Shown here in pieces: positions 16,221-24,166 of a stretch of DNA of 64,000 nt. Below the pieces are notes generated by a model. That model was not told where the DNA came from, searched no databases, and worked only from the letters and a program-made list of their open reading frames with translations. Position 1 is the stretch's first letter. Each line of letters starts with the position of its first letter. This DNA comes from Pseudomonas japonica. GTDB lineage: Bacteria > Pseudomonadota > Gammaproteobacteria > Pseudomonadales > Pseudomonadaceae. The stretch is from the NCBI RefSeq assembly GCF_900188455.1, contig NZ_FZOL01000001.1, positions 468,374 through 532,373 of the forward strand. Direction: 5' to 3'. Both the position numbers and the translations under genes were made by a program.

Positions 16221-18644
16221 TTATTTGCCAGGCACCAGGGTCAGGCGTTTGCTGCCATACACCCGCTCGTAGTTCTGTCCCTGCAGCGGCACGCTCTGGT
16301 ACTGCCCGCGGAACCAGGCATCCAGGCCGTTGGCGAACTGCGGGCTGGCCGGGTTGCCGGACTGGCCGCTGCTGCTCAGCAACTGCAGCGGTTCGGCCTG
16401 GCCGAAATCCACCACCATGCGCTGCGCTGGCGCCAGGCTGGCCTTGAAGTCCTGACCCCAGGCGAAGGGTGAGGCGCTCAGGGTGCTGTGGTCGCCACCG
16501 CTGGCCTGGGCGCGGCGGTCGAGCTTGTCGCCGATGCCGAACAGATTGGCCACCGGCCACTGGTACTGGTGCAGCTTGCCCCACTGCCAGCCACGCCGGT
16601 CGCTGCCCAACTGCTGCTCGCCGGCGCTGATCGCCGCGGCCAGGCTGCGGGCGAGGACGGTCGGTTTGTCTTCCACCGTCGGGGTCGTGCGGTCATCCCA
16701 GAACGGGCTGTCGTCGCGGCCCAGCAGGTGGTCGGCCTGGGCCGAGTAGGACAGCCGGGCATTGGCGACGAACGCCTGCCATGCCGGGCTGGACTCCGGT
16801 CCCAACTCGTCGAGGAAGGTCAGCCGCGCACTCTGCTGCAGGAACAGCTCGTAGATGGCGGCGTCGGCGGAGGTCTGGCTCAGGCGACCGTCGAAGGCCA
16901 TCAGCCGGGTATAGGCTTCGCGGGCCCTGGCCTTCTGTTCGGCGGGCAGGGCATCGATGGCCTTCTTCAGCGCCTGGGCCATGCCCGGCGCTTCGAACAT
17001 CGCCTTGAGCTTGCCGGCGAACAGGGTGGTCTGGTCGTTCTGCATGGCGATCAGGCTGCGCGCGTCGTGCTTGCCGTTGCCGGCCAGTTGCGCCAGGCGC
17101 TCGGCGCGCTCCGGGTAGGACCAGCTGTTGGACAGCTGCATGCCGTAGCCCCGCGGCGCGCTGCGCTGGGCGGCATTGCCCAGCCAGCCTTGCGCCGGGT
17201 CCTGGTCGTAGGGGTGGAGCATGGCGTCGGCGTAGCCGTCCCAGTCGTAGCGGCTTTCCCAGCCCGGCGAGGGCACCAGGCCCTGGCCTTCGCGGCGGTT
17301 CGGGTAGCGACCGGTGACCTGCCAGCCGACATTGCTGGCATCGGCGATGACCATGTTCAGCGGCACCGCGCCGATCTCGCGGCTGGCCTCGAAAGCCCGT
17401 TCGACGTTGCGTGCCCGCGACAGGTCGAAGAACGCATCCAGGCTTTTGTCGCCCGCCAGGGAAGGCATCTTCAGGGCCAGGCCGAGACTGCCCTTGTCGC
17501 CGGTGAGCAGGGCGCCGTGGGCGGTTTCGTAGATCACTTCGCGCTGCGCCCCGCGACCCTTGATGAAGTAGGTCTCGTTGCGCACCCGCGCGTTCTGCCA
17601 GCGACCATCGGTTTCGTACTGCAACTGGCTGCCCTGGCGGCGCAGTTTTTCCAGGTACAGGTCCTGGTTGTCGCCCATGGCGGTGCTGCCGCTCCAGGCG
17701 AGGGCGCCGTTGAAGCCGGAGAGGATCATCGGCAGGCCCGGCAGGCTGAAGCCGGCGGCCTGGTACTTGGTGGTGCGGATCTGCACCGGGCTGAGCGCCC
17801 AGGCGCCCTGGTTGTCGCTGGCCAGCAGGCTCTTGCCGTTGCGGCTGCGTTGCGCGGTGATGGCCCAGCTGGCCGAGTTGGCGCTGCCCAGCACATTGAA
17901 TGCCGCCAGTTGTTCGCTGACCGCCGCCACGGGCGCCAGGCCGCTGAGCTGGCTGGCGAGGTTCAGCCCCTTGAGCTTGGCCGCCTCGGCATCGTTGAGC
18001 GGTTCGTCCGGGTAGTTCGGCAGCAGCCAGGCGAGTTTGTCGGCGCCGACTTTCTGCGCCAGGGTCAGGGCGGCGATCTCTTCCTGCAGGTTGACCGACT
18101 GGCTGAAGCTGTACAGGGCGAAGAGCAGCGCCGAGTCCTCGGCCTTCCAGTATTCCGGCCGGTAGCCGGCCACCGGCGATGGCAGCTTGTCGCGGTAGCG
18201 GAACAGGTAGGCGTTGACCCCGCGGGCGTAGACCTCGAAGAAGCGCTTCAGGCGTGGCGAAGCGTCGCTGTAGAGCTGGTTGGCGCTCTGGCGCAGGTTG
18301 GCCGCGCGCATGAAGCGGTCGACTTCCAGCGCATCGGCGCCGGCCATCTCGGACAGGCGCCCCTGGGCCAGCAGGCGCATGCCGAGCATCTGCCCGATGC
18401 GGTCGGAGGCATGCACGTAGCCAAGGCTGAACAGGGCATCGTGGAACGAACTGCTTTCGATCAGCGGCATGCCCTGGGCATTGCGCCGTACCGAGACGTT
18501 CTGCGCCAGGCCTTTGAGCGGTTGCACCCCGACCGTGGGCGGTACGCTGTCGGCGTAGTTGCCGGTCTGGCAACCCGCCAGGCCGAGCGCGGCCGCGACG
18601 ACGCCGAGGCGAAGACGGGAAAGGGAAAAGGCTGGCGAGGCCAT
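16221..18644 (-). CDS. lipoprotein penicillin-acylase-family amidohydrolase (Ntn hydrolase)
   Basis: 807 residues. The signal peptide ends in a lipobox (LGLAGC, Cys25), so it is anchored to a membrane. The family alpha part runs to about residue 250. The self-cleavage and nucleophile region follows as [16 protein letters not shown], with Ser257 (SASWAI, compare S-N-N-W in relatives) the likely beta-chain N-terminus; Ser254 is the alternative. Later family blocks are visible ([19 protein letters not shown]). Pseudomonas homologues of this superfamily (PvdQ, QuiP, HacB) cleave acyl-homoserine lactones or mature pyoverdine. The substrate here is unknown. No pyoverdine genes are in the window. 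Confidence 0.85.
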   Translation of the reverse strand: MASPAFSLSRLRLGVVAAALGLAGCQTGNYADSVPPTVGVQPLKGLAQNVSVRRNAQGMPLIESSSFHDALFSLGYVHASDRIGQMLGMRLLAQGRLSEMAGADALEVDRFMRAANLRQSANQLYSDASPRLKRFFEVYARGVNAYLFRYRDKLPSPVAGYRPEYWKAEDSALLFALYSFSQSVNLQEEIAALTLAQKVGADKLAWLLPNYPDEPLNDAEAAKLKGLNLASQLSGLAPVAAVSEQLAAFNVLGSANSASWAITAQRSRNGKSLLASDNQGAWALSPVQIRTTKYQAAGFSLPGLPMILSGFNGALAWSGSTAMGDNQDLYLEKLRRQGSQLQYETDGRWQNARVRNETYFIKGRGAQREVIYETAHGALLTGDKGSLGLALKMPSLAGDKSLDAFFDLSRARNVERAFEASREIGAVPLNMVIADASNVGWQVTGRYPNRREGQGLVPSPGWESRYDWDGYADAMLHPYDQDPAQGWLGNAAQRSAPRGYGMQLSNSWSYPERAERLAQLAGNGKHDARSLIAMQNDQTTLFAGKLKAMFEAPGMAQALKKAIDALPAEQKARAREAYTRLMAFDGRLSQTSADAAIYELFLQQSARLTFLDELGPESSPAWQAFVANARLSYSAQADHLLGRDDSPFWDDRTTPTVEDKPTVLARSLAAAISAGEQQLGSDRRGWQWGKLHQYQWPVANLFGIGDKLDRRAQASGGDHSTLSASPFAWGQDFKASLAPAQRMVVDFGQAEPLQLLSSSGQSGNPASPQFANGLDAWFRGQYQSVPLQGQNYERVYGSKRLTLVPGK

Positions 18645-18759
18645 GGCAAGGCTCCTGCAAGGGGGTGGCGGCTGAAAGGCGCTACGTTAGTGAGCGCTCG
18701 CACGCCGTGCAAGCAGGGGCGGGCGCTTTATTTTCAAAGCGCCGCGCTGGCCATGGTGC

Positions 18760-19401
18760 TTAGTTCTGCGGCGGATTGATCCTGTCGACCAGGGCGTAGG
18801 CGCGCTGGGTCGCCGGACGCGCCTGAATTCGCTCGAACCAGGCCTTCAGATGAGGGAAGTCGGCAAGATCCTGCTGCTGGAAGGTGTGCGGCACGATCCA
18901 CGGGTAGATCGCCATGTCGGCGATGCTGTAGGCCTCGCCGGCGACGAACGGTCGGTCGCTCAGGCGTTTGTTCAGCACGCCGTACAGCCGCGCGGTTTCG
19001 TCGACGTAGCGCTTGATCGCGTAGGGCACCTTCTCCGGTGCGAAGCGATTGAAGTGATGGTTCTGCCCGGCCATCGGGCCGAGGCCGCCCATCTGCCAGA
19101 ACAGCCACTGCAGGGTTTCCTGGCGGCCGCGCAGGTCCCTGGGGATGAACTGGCCGGTCTTTTCCGCGAGATAGAGCAGGATCGCGCCGGATTCGAACAA
19201 CGCCAGCGGCTGGCCGTCCACGGCGTCGTTGTCGACGATGGCCGGGATGCGGTTGTTGGGGGCGATTTTCAGGAAGTCGGCGGCGAATTGCTCGCCCTTG
19301 CCGATATTGATCGGATGGATCCGGTAGGGAAGGCCGGTCTCCTCAAGGAACAGGCTGATCTTGTGGCCGTTGGGGGTGGTCCAGTAATACAGATCGATCA
19401 T
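18760..19401 (-). CDS. glutathione S-transferase (YghU/YfcG-like)
   Basis: 213 residues from the ATG at 19401. The N-terminal thioredoxin-like domain shows YYWTTPNGHKISLFLEE, with NNRIPAIVD (cis-Pro) and LALFESGAILLYLAE (the Glu-Ser pair that binds the glutathione gamma-glutamyl group). The C-terminal helical domain has the N-capping motif SIADMAIYPW. The T-x-P-N-G-H-K active-site segment suggests the Nu-class disulfide-reductase-like enzymes. Cytoplasmic, monocistronic. Confidence 0.9.
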   Translation of the reverse strand: MIDLYYWTTPNGHKISLFLEETGLPYRIHPINIGKGEQFAADFLKIAPNNRIPAIVDNDAVDGQPLALFESGAILLYLAEKTGQFIPRDLRGRQETLQWLFWQMGGLGPMAGQNHHFNRFAPEKVPYAIKRYVDETARLYGVLNKRLSDRPFVAGEAYSIADMAIYPWIVPHTFQQQDLADFPHLKAWFERIQARPATQRAYALVDRINPPQN

Positions 19402-19520
19402 GAGGCGCTCCGTCAGGAGACGGCAGCAGGATGAGCGCTGCCGTCGGTCTGCCGCGCTGGCGCGCAGCGGTCGGAGCAATGGATATCACAAAGCCAGACC
19501 GCTGTTACAGGGCGGCGCGC

Positions 19521-19727
19521 TCAGGCGCCGTGGCACTTCTTGAATTTCTTCTCGCTGCCGCACGGGCAAGGGTCGTTGCGGCCGACATCCTTCAGCGCGT
19601 TGCGCACCGGCTCCTGTGGGCCGTGGTTGCAGTGCGGGCCATGCACGTGGCCGTGGTCATGGTGATGATGGTCGTGATCGTGGTCGTGATTGCAGTCAGG
19701 ACCGTGGACGTGGGGTTGCTGGCTCAT
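19521..19727 (-). CDS. His-rich SEC-C motif small protein
   Basis: 68 residues; GGAG lies before the ATG at 19727. The first 40 residues carry an unusual His/Asp run ([20 protein letters not shown]) with repeated H-G-P-x-C-N-H boxes. The C-terminus is a SEC-C zinc motif ([19 protein letters not shown]). It is clearly a metal-binding protein, and storage or delivery of Zn or Ni is possible. It sits next to a second SEC-C protein (YchJ-like). Confidence 0.8.
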   Translation of the reverse strand: MSQQPHVHGPDCNHDHDHDHHHHDHGHVHGPHCNHGPQEPVRNALKDVGRNDPCPCGSEKKFKKCHGA

Positions 19728-19805
19728 TGCGGGTTGCTCCGGGAAAAAATCGCCGGGGATTATCGCACCACTGCGCGACGAGCGCAGCCCGCCGCGCATC
19801 GCCGT

Positions 19806-20282
19806 TCAGGCACCGACGTAGCTCGAACAGCACTTCTTGTACTTCTGTCCACTGGCGCAGGGGCAGGCGTCGTTGCGTCCGGCCTTGAGGCCCACGGTCG
19901 GGTCGATGAAGTACCAGCGGCCCTGGTTCTGCACGAAGGCCGAGCGTTCGCGGTGGCTGTGTTCGCCGTCGAGGTCGTGCCAGCGCGCGGTGAAGGTGAC
20001 GAAGGCATGCTCGGGCTGGCCGCCGAAGACCTCCGCCGATTCCACCTCCAGGCCGAGCCAGGTGCTTTGCGCGCTCCAGGCGGCGATGCTCTGCCGATCG
20101 AGGCCGGCCTGCTGCACCGGCAGGGTGGTGGCCACCAGGTAGTCCACCAGGCCCAGCACATAGGCGCTGTAGCGCGAACGCATCAGGGTCTGCGCATCCG
20201 GGGCCGGCTGGCCGGCGTGATAATGCCCGCAGCAGGCGTCCAGCAGATCGCCGCTGCCGCAGGGACAAACCGAAACACTCAT
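19806..20282 (-). CDS. YchJ-family SEC-C protein
   Basis: 158 residues with a Cys-rich zinc motif at each end: [17 protein letters not shown] at the N-terminus and [15 protein letters not shown] at the C-terminus. Between them is the NTF2-like YchJ core ([20 protein letters not shown], then VTFTARWHD). The family is widespread and not functionally defined. It lies 4 bases downstream of the DUF6231-type gene and is probably co-transcribed with it. A longer open frame running upstream through that gene is an artefact. Confidence 0.88.
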   Translation of the reverse strand: MSVSVCPCGSGDLLDACCGHYHAGQPAPDAQTLMRSRYSAYVLGLVDYLVATTLPVQQAGLDRQSIAAWSAQSTWLGLEVESAEVFGGQPEHAFVTFTARWHDLDGEHSHRERSAFVQNQGRWYFIDPTVGLKAGRNDACPCASGQKYKKCCSSYVGA

Positions 20283-20286
20283 CGCG

Positions 20287-20781
20287 TCACCACCAGTACT
20301 TGCCGAAGTTTTGCGGATTGGCCCAGAACTTGGCGTTGAGCCAGTCCGGGACCTGCTTGTAGTCGCGCAGATCGTAGGTGTACAGGCCGAGCACCTGTTC
20401 CTCGCGCTGGAAGCGTTCGTTGGCCTGCAAGGCCAGCGCGTAGAAATCGGTGTCTTCCCAGCCGCTCGCGGCGAGGTCGGCGAGCACCGCGATGCGGCTC
20501 GCGTTGAGATTGCGGATGCCGCCGAGCAGTTCCAGGCCACTGCGCTTGGCCAGGTGCTCCAGACAGTCCACCAGCAGGGCCAGGTCGTAGCGCTTGCCGG
20601 CCAGTTCGGTCGGCAACGGCCCGGGGGCGGCGACGTCGATACTGGACTGCGGGTGCGCGGCGGCGAAGGCCTCCAGGGCGGGGAAACGCGCGCCGACCAG
20701 CAACAGGCGTTGCGGCGCATGGTGTTCGAGCAGCGCCGCCAGAGCCTGTTGCGGCGTGCGCGAAGAAAAGCTGTCGGTCAT
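20287..20781 (-). CDS. DUF6231-type conserved hypothetical protein
   Basis: 164 residues; GAGGA before the ATG. The fold looks like a small Rossmann domain ([20 protein letters not shown], then [18 protein letters not shown]). It resembles a trimmed methyltransferase without an obvious SAM motif, and ends in an aromatic patch ([13 protein letters not shown]). It is conserved in pseudomonads next to YchJ. Function unknown; the family name is recalled from such neighbourhoods, not computed. Confidence 0.72.
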   Translation of the reverse strand: MTDSFSSRTPQQALAALLEHHAPQRLLLVGARFPALEAFAAAHPQSSIDVAAPGPLPTELAGKRYDLALLVDCLEHLAKRSGLELLGGIRNLNASRIAVLADLAASGWEDTDFYALALQANERFQREEQVLGLYTYDLRDYKQVPDWLNAKFWANPQNFGKYWW

Positions 20782-20930
20782 CGAAGGTCCTCATCTGATC
20801 CCGCCAAGACTAGCGGGCAACCACGCCCAGGCAAAGGGGCGCCATGGCTTATTGCTGGCGGAGATGGTTTCAGCGGTCTTTACTCCCATTGATCGGTTCC
20901 CACCGAGTTCCCCCCATGGAGACGCAACAA

Positions 20931-21626
20931 ATGAGCATAGTTCGCACAGTTTTACCTCTGGTTCTGCTGACCAGCGTTTTGACTGGTTGCGCAGGTTTGC
21001 AAAAAACCGACTGGCCGAAGTGTGCTGCCGTCGGGGGTGTAGGCGGCGCCGCGCTGGGCGCTATCGAGAGCAGCAGTTGGGCCGGCTGGGGCGCCTTGGT
21101 CGGTGGCACCATGGCCGCCGCCTATTGCTGGGTCCACGGCGATGGCGACGAAGACGGCGATGGTGTGCCGGACAGCCGCGACAAGTGCCCTGGCACCCCG
21201 CGTGGCGTACAGGTCGATGCCAACGGTTGCCCGCCTGAGCCGGCCGCGCCAGTGGTCGAGGAAGTCGTGGTGGTCAAGGAAGAAACCATCGTCATCCGCG
21301 ACGTGCACTTCGCCTTCGACTCCGACAAGCTCACCGCCAGCGACAAGCAGCGCCTCAACGTCATCGCCGAGCGCCTGCGTCAGGAATCGGCGAGCGCCCG
21401 TCTGACCGTCACCGGGCATACCGACAGTGTCGGCACCGATGCCTATAACAAGCAGCTCTCCGACAAGCGAGCGCACTCGGTGGTGCGTTATCTGGTCGAA
21501 AGCGGCGTCCCGCAGGCCAGCTTCGTTTCGGTGAGCGGCATGGGTGAAAGTCAGCCTGTGGCCGACAACAGTACCGCGGATGGTCGTGCGCAGAACCGTC
21601 GTACCGAGATCAAGATCCAGCGTTGA
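20931..21626 (+). CDS. OmpA-family lipoprotein with TSP3-like calcium repeat
   Basis: 231 residues. The lipoprotein signal MSIVRTVLPLVLLTSVLTGC (Cys20) is followed by a Gly/Ala-rich hydrophobic stretch (about 30-65), a thrombospondin-3-like acidic repeat (DGDEDGDGVPDSRDKCPGTP), then an OmpA peptidoglycan-binding domain (VHFAFDSDKL, VTGHTDSVGTDAYN, GESQPVADN, AQNRRTEI). It probably tethers the outer membrane to peptidoglycan. A paralogue follows 91 bases later. Confidence 0.9.
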   Translation: MSIVRTVLPLVLLTSVLTGCAGLQKTDWPKCAAVGGVGGAALGAIESSSWAGWGALVGGTMAAAYCWVHGDGDEDGDGVPDSRDKCPGTPRGVQVDANGCPPEPAAPVVEEVVVVKEETIVIRDVHFAFDSDKLTASDKQRLNVIAERLRQESASARLTVTGHTDSVGTDAYNKQLSDKRAHSVVRYLVESGVPQASFVSVSGMGESQPVADNSTADGRAQNRRTEIKIQR

Positions 21627-21634
21627 AACCTCGC

Positions 21635-21663
21635 GGCCCGTGGCTTGTGAAGTGCCATGGGCC
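21635..21663 (+). terminator. hairpin after first OmpA lipoprotein gene
   Basis: GGCCCGTGGC pairs with GCCATGGGCC (10 bp, one G-U pair, 9-base loop) 9 bases after the stop, followed by GGTCTTT. It is a plausible weak intrinsic terminator between the two paralogues. Confidence 0.5.
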
Positions 21664-21717
21664 GGTCTTTACTCCTGTGTGACCGGTAATGGCCGGTAAC
21701 ACAGGAGGCATTTCCCC

Positions 21718-22440
21718 ATGACCGCACTTACCAAGGTCGCGCTGCCCATGTTGCTGGCGGCGGGCCTTCTTTCAGGATGTGCAACCCACAGCGATGGCAG
21801 CGCGCCGCTCAACCAGCGGACCTGGCCGATCTGCAGCCTGCTCGGCGGCCTGCTTGGTGGCGGTCTCGGCGCCATCGAAAGTTCGGCCTGGGCTGGCGGT
21901 GGCGCGGCGGCCGGGGCGATCGCCGGTGGGTTGATCTGTTATGCCCAGGATGGCGACGAGGACGGTGATGGGGTGTTCGACCGCCGCGACCGCTGCCCGG
22001 ATACGCCGGCGAACACGCCAGTGGAGCACAACGGCTGCCCGGCGCCGCAGTATCCGCCCTCGCAGAAACCCGCCGAGCCGCAAGCGACCCCTCCGGAGGT
22101 GATCACCCTGAGTGATCAGGGCAACGTGCTGTTCGCCTTCGACTCCGCTGAGCTCACGGCGGCCGCCCAGCAGCAGTTGCAGGGGCTGGTCGAGAAACTG
22201 AGCAATCCGCAGGTGCGCACCATTCGTGTGGTCGGGCACACCGACAGCCAGGGTAGCGATGCCTACAACCAGGGCCTGTCCGAGCGCCGCGCCGGCAGTG
22301 TCGCGACCTACCTGATCAATGCCGGGATCACGCCGCAGAAGGTCAGCAGCGAGGGGCGTGGCGAAAGCGATCCGGTGGCCGACAACCAGAGCGATGCCGG
22401 TCGTGCGCAGAACCGCCGGGTAGACCTGCACCTCAATTGA
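21718..22440 (+). CDS. OmpA-family lipoprotein with TSP3-like repeat (paralogue)
   Basis: 240 residues with the same architecture as the gene before it. It has a lipobox signal (LLSGC, Cys20 region), a Gly-rich segment (GGLLGGGLGAIESSAWAGGG), an acidic repeat (DGDEDGDGVFDRRDRCPDTP), a Pro/Gln linker, and an OmpA domain (VLFAFDSAEL, VVGHTDSQGSDAYN, AQNRRVDL). The shared blocks show a tandem duplication. Cell-envelope anchoring is the inferred role. Confidence 0.9.
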   Translation: MTALTKVALPMLLAAGLLSGCATHSDGSAPLNQRTWPICSLLGGLLGGGLGAIESSAWAGGGAAAGAIAGGLICYAQDGDEDGDGVFDRRDRCPDTPANTPVEHNGCPAPQYPPSQKPAEPQATPPEVITLSDQGNVLFAFDSAELTAAAQQQLQGLVEKLSNPQVRTIRVVGHTDSQGSDAYNQGLSERRAGSVATYLINAGITPQKVSSEGRGESDPVADNQSDAGRAQNRRVDLHLN

Positions 22441-22524
22441 TCGAGGGGACGCCAGCGGCTATGGTGGCAGTCTGTCTCCGGGCGGGCTGCCACGGCTGAC
22501 GCGAACCATTGAAGAGGTAAGGCA

Positions 22525-22800
22525 ATGAAAGGCTTGCTGGGATTCTTCAAGGCCCTGACCGTGGTGTTCTGGTGGGTGGTGCTGGTGAATCTGCTGATTC
22601 CCGCGGAAAAACCCTTCCATCAGATGATCAACCTGGCCGGGGCGGCGTTGCTGGGGCTGCATTTTCTCGAAGTACTGTTCTACAACGGTCGCCTGCGCGA
22701 GCGCAGTCACCGCTGGTTCGACCGCCTGCAGATCCTGCTGGTGGGCATCTTCCATATTCTTTCCATCCCCGCACCCCGCAAGGAAGTTCCGCATGCGTAA
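22525..22800 (+). CDS. DUF1145-type small membrane protein
   Basis: 91 residues; AGAGGTAAG before the ATG. Two or three hydrophobic helices are visible (LTVVFWWVVLVNLLIP, LAGAALLGLHFLEVLFY, LLVGIFHILSIP). This matches the uncharacterised YhhL-like DUF1145 inner-membrane family. The end overlaps the next gene by 8 bases, suggesting co-translation. Confidence 0.75.
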   Translation: MKGLLGFFKALTVVFWWVVLVNLLIPAEKPFHQMINLAGAALLGLHFLEVLFYNGRLRERSHRWFDRLQILLVGIFHILSIPAPRKEVPHA

Positions 22801-23551
22801 GCTGATGCTGTTGACCGCGTTGTTCAGCCCGCTGGTCCTGGCCGATTCCCTGAGCGTGGCACCGCATTCGGTGTTGCGTCTGGCGAGCAAGGCCAGTGTC
22901 GTTCACCTGGAACGCCTCGAGGTGGCGGAGGCGGCCAGCCTGGTGCTGCCGGCGAGCCTGGTGGAGCTGAAGATCGATCAACTGACGCTGGGGCGCGATG
23001 CGCGGATTTCCGTGGTATCGGCCGAAGAAACCCTGCGTATCGAAGTGGCCCGGGCGCAGTTGGCCGAAGGCAGCCTGATCAGCGCCACCGGCGCGGCGGG
23101 CAACTACGAGCGTGCGGCCAGGCCGGGGCGCAGCCTGGACCTGCGTCTGCGGCAGGTCCAGGCACCGTTGCTGTCGATCGATGCCCGCGGTGGCGCGGGT
23201 GCGCCGGGGTATGTCGGCCTCGATGGGGCCAACGGCAAGGCCGGTGGCTGCACCTGGGGTTCGGCGAGTCGCGGGGCCAATGGCGACGATGGCGGCAATG
23301 GCCATGACGGCGCCGCGGGTGGTCGGGTGCATTTGGTGGTGCCGGCCGATTATCCGGCGGAGCAGATCAAGGTGCGCCTGGAAGGCGGTGCGCCGGGCGT
23401 CGCGGGTGCGGCCGGCAAGGCGGGGCAGGGTGGTGCGAGCAAGGGCTGCCTGGTGTATCGCACCGAGGCCGGGGCCAATGGCCGGCCCGGGGCGGCCGGT
23501 CAGCCGGGGATGGCGGGGGCGGCTGGAGAACTGAGCGTCCAGCGCCTCTGA
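22793..23551 (+). CDS. secreted collagen-like repeat protein
   Basis: 252 residues. A signal peptide (MRKLMLLTALFSPLVLADS) is followed by a beta-rich region to about residue 130. Two Gly-rich collagen-like stretches follow (132-177 and 198-246; GAPGYVGLDGANGKAGG, GANGRPGAAGQPGMAG), separated by a non-repetitive strand segment. Two isolated Cys residues (153, 219) could form a disulfide. Likely periplasmic or exported. The family is unknown to me; the Gly-X-Y pattern is imperfect, so a triple helix is not assured. Confidence 0.65.
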   Translation: MRKLMLLTALFSPLVLADSLSVAPHSVLRLASKASVVHLERLEVAEAASLVLPASLVELKIDQLTLGRDARISVVSAEETLRIEVARAQLAEGSLISATGAAGNYERAARPGRSLDLRLRQVQAPLLSIDARGGAGAPGYVGLDGANGKAGGCTWGSASRGANGDDGGNGHDGAAGGRVHLVVPADYPAEQIKVRLEGGAPGVAGAAGKAGQGGASKGCLVYRTEAGANGRPGAAGQPGMAGAAGELSVQRL

Positions 23552-23562
23552 TCTTCTTTGTT

Positions 23563-23602
23563 CTCGATGGCCTCATCGCTTGCCAGCGATGAGGCCATCG
23601 AG
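23563..23602. terminator. 18-bp perfect hairpin between convergent genes
   Basis: CTCGATGGCCTCATCGCT and its exact reverse complement flank a 4-base loop (TGCC), ending directly at the stop codon of the leftward gene. It probably acts as a shared terminator for both convergent genes, although the U-runs are poor. Confidence 0.6.
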
Positions 23603-24067
23603 TCAGAAAGACAACCTCGAGGTCGCCACCAGCACCACGGCAATCCCCAGCAGCAGATTGATCCCCACCAACCGGCGAATCCGTCCCAGCACCGCGGCGC
23701 CCGCGGCCCAGTCACCGGCTTCCACCGCCTTGCGCAATTCCGGCAGCAGCAGGCTCTGGATCCGCATGAACAGGGCGAACATCGCGATCCCGCCGCCAAT
23801 CATCACCTGCACATGCCGCGGTGCGCTGTCCAGCGTGCCGAAGTGCATGTGCAGCATGCCGACGCCACTGATCGCCAGGACGAGGATCGCGATCCACACC
23901 CAGCTGAAAAAACGCGGAAACACTTCCAGCCACAACTGCAGGCGGGCGGGGCCTTCGAGGACGCTGGCGGCCGCCGGGCGCAGGACCATCCAGGCGAAGA
24001 ACATGCCGCCGACCCAGACCAGGGCGGCCAGGACATGCAGGCTGTAGGGAAGGGCAAAGGCGGTCAT
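23603..24067 (-). CDS. CopD-family small integral membrane protein
   Basis: 154 residues with four predicted membrane helices. The pattern is CopD/YpbZ-like: SLHVLAALVWVGGMFFAWM (His plus W-V-G-G-M), a second His pair in GVGMLHMHFGTLD, and a final helix (LVGINLLLGIAVVLVA). The conserved His residues suggest haem or copper contact, as proposed for CopD-like proteins. It stands alone, divergent from dinG. Confidence 0.72.
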   Translation of the reverse strand: MTAFALPYSLHVLAALVWVGGMFFAWMVLRPAAASVLEGPARLQLWLEVFPRFFSWVWIAILVLAISGVGMLHMHFGTLDSAPRHVQVMIGGGIAMFALFMRIQSLLLPELRKAVEAGDWAAGAAVLGRIRRLVGINLLLGIAVVLVATSRLSF

Positions 24068-24103
24068 CGGGCACTCCGTTCGGCGCAAAGGACAATAGCG
24101 GGG

Positions 24104-24144
24104 TATGATAGCCGGCTCATCGAAAACACTGAAAATATATCCAG
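24104..24144 (+). promoter_or_regulatory. dinG promoter region with LexA-like SOS box
   Basis: CTG-AAAATATATC-CAG at 24129-24144 matches the CTG-N10-CAG SOS-box pattern with the expected AT-rich centre. It lies about 20 bases after a -10-like TATGAT (24104-24109) and 22 bases before the dinG ATG. That position would let LexA block initiation. Confidence 0.65.
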
Positions 24145-24166
24145 CCCTCCGCGGGCGCCCGAGACC

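Noticed and set aside
19806..20720. Possible fusion of the DUF6231-type and YchJ-like proteins
   Set aside because: The upstream part is an out-of-frame reading of the DUF6231-type gene; the SEC-C start at 20282 is clear.
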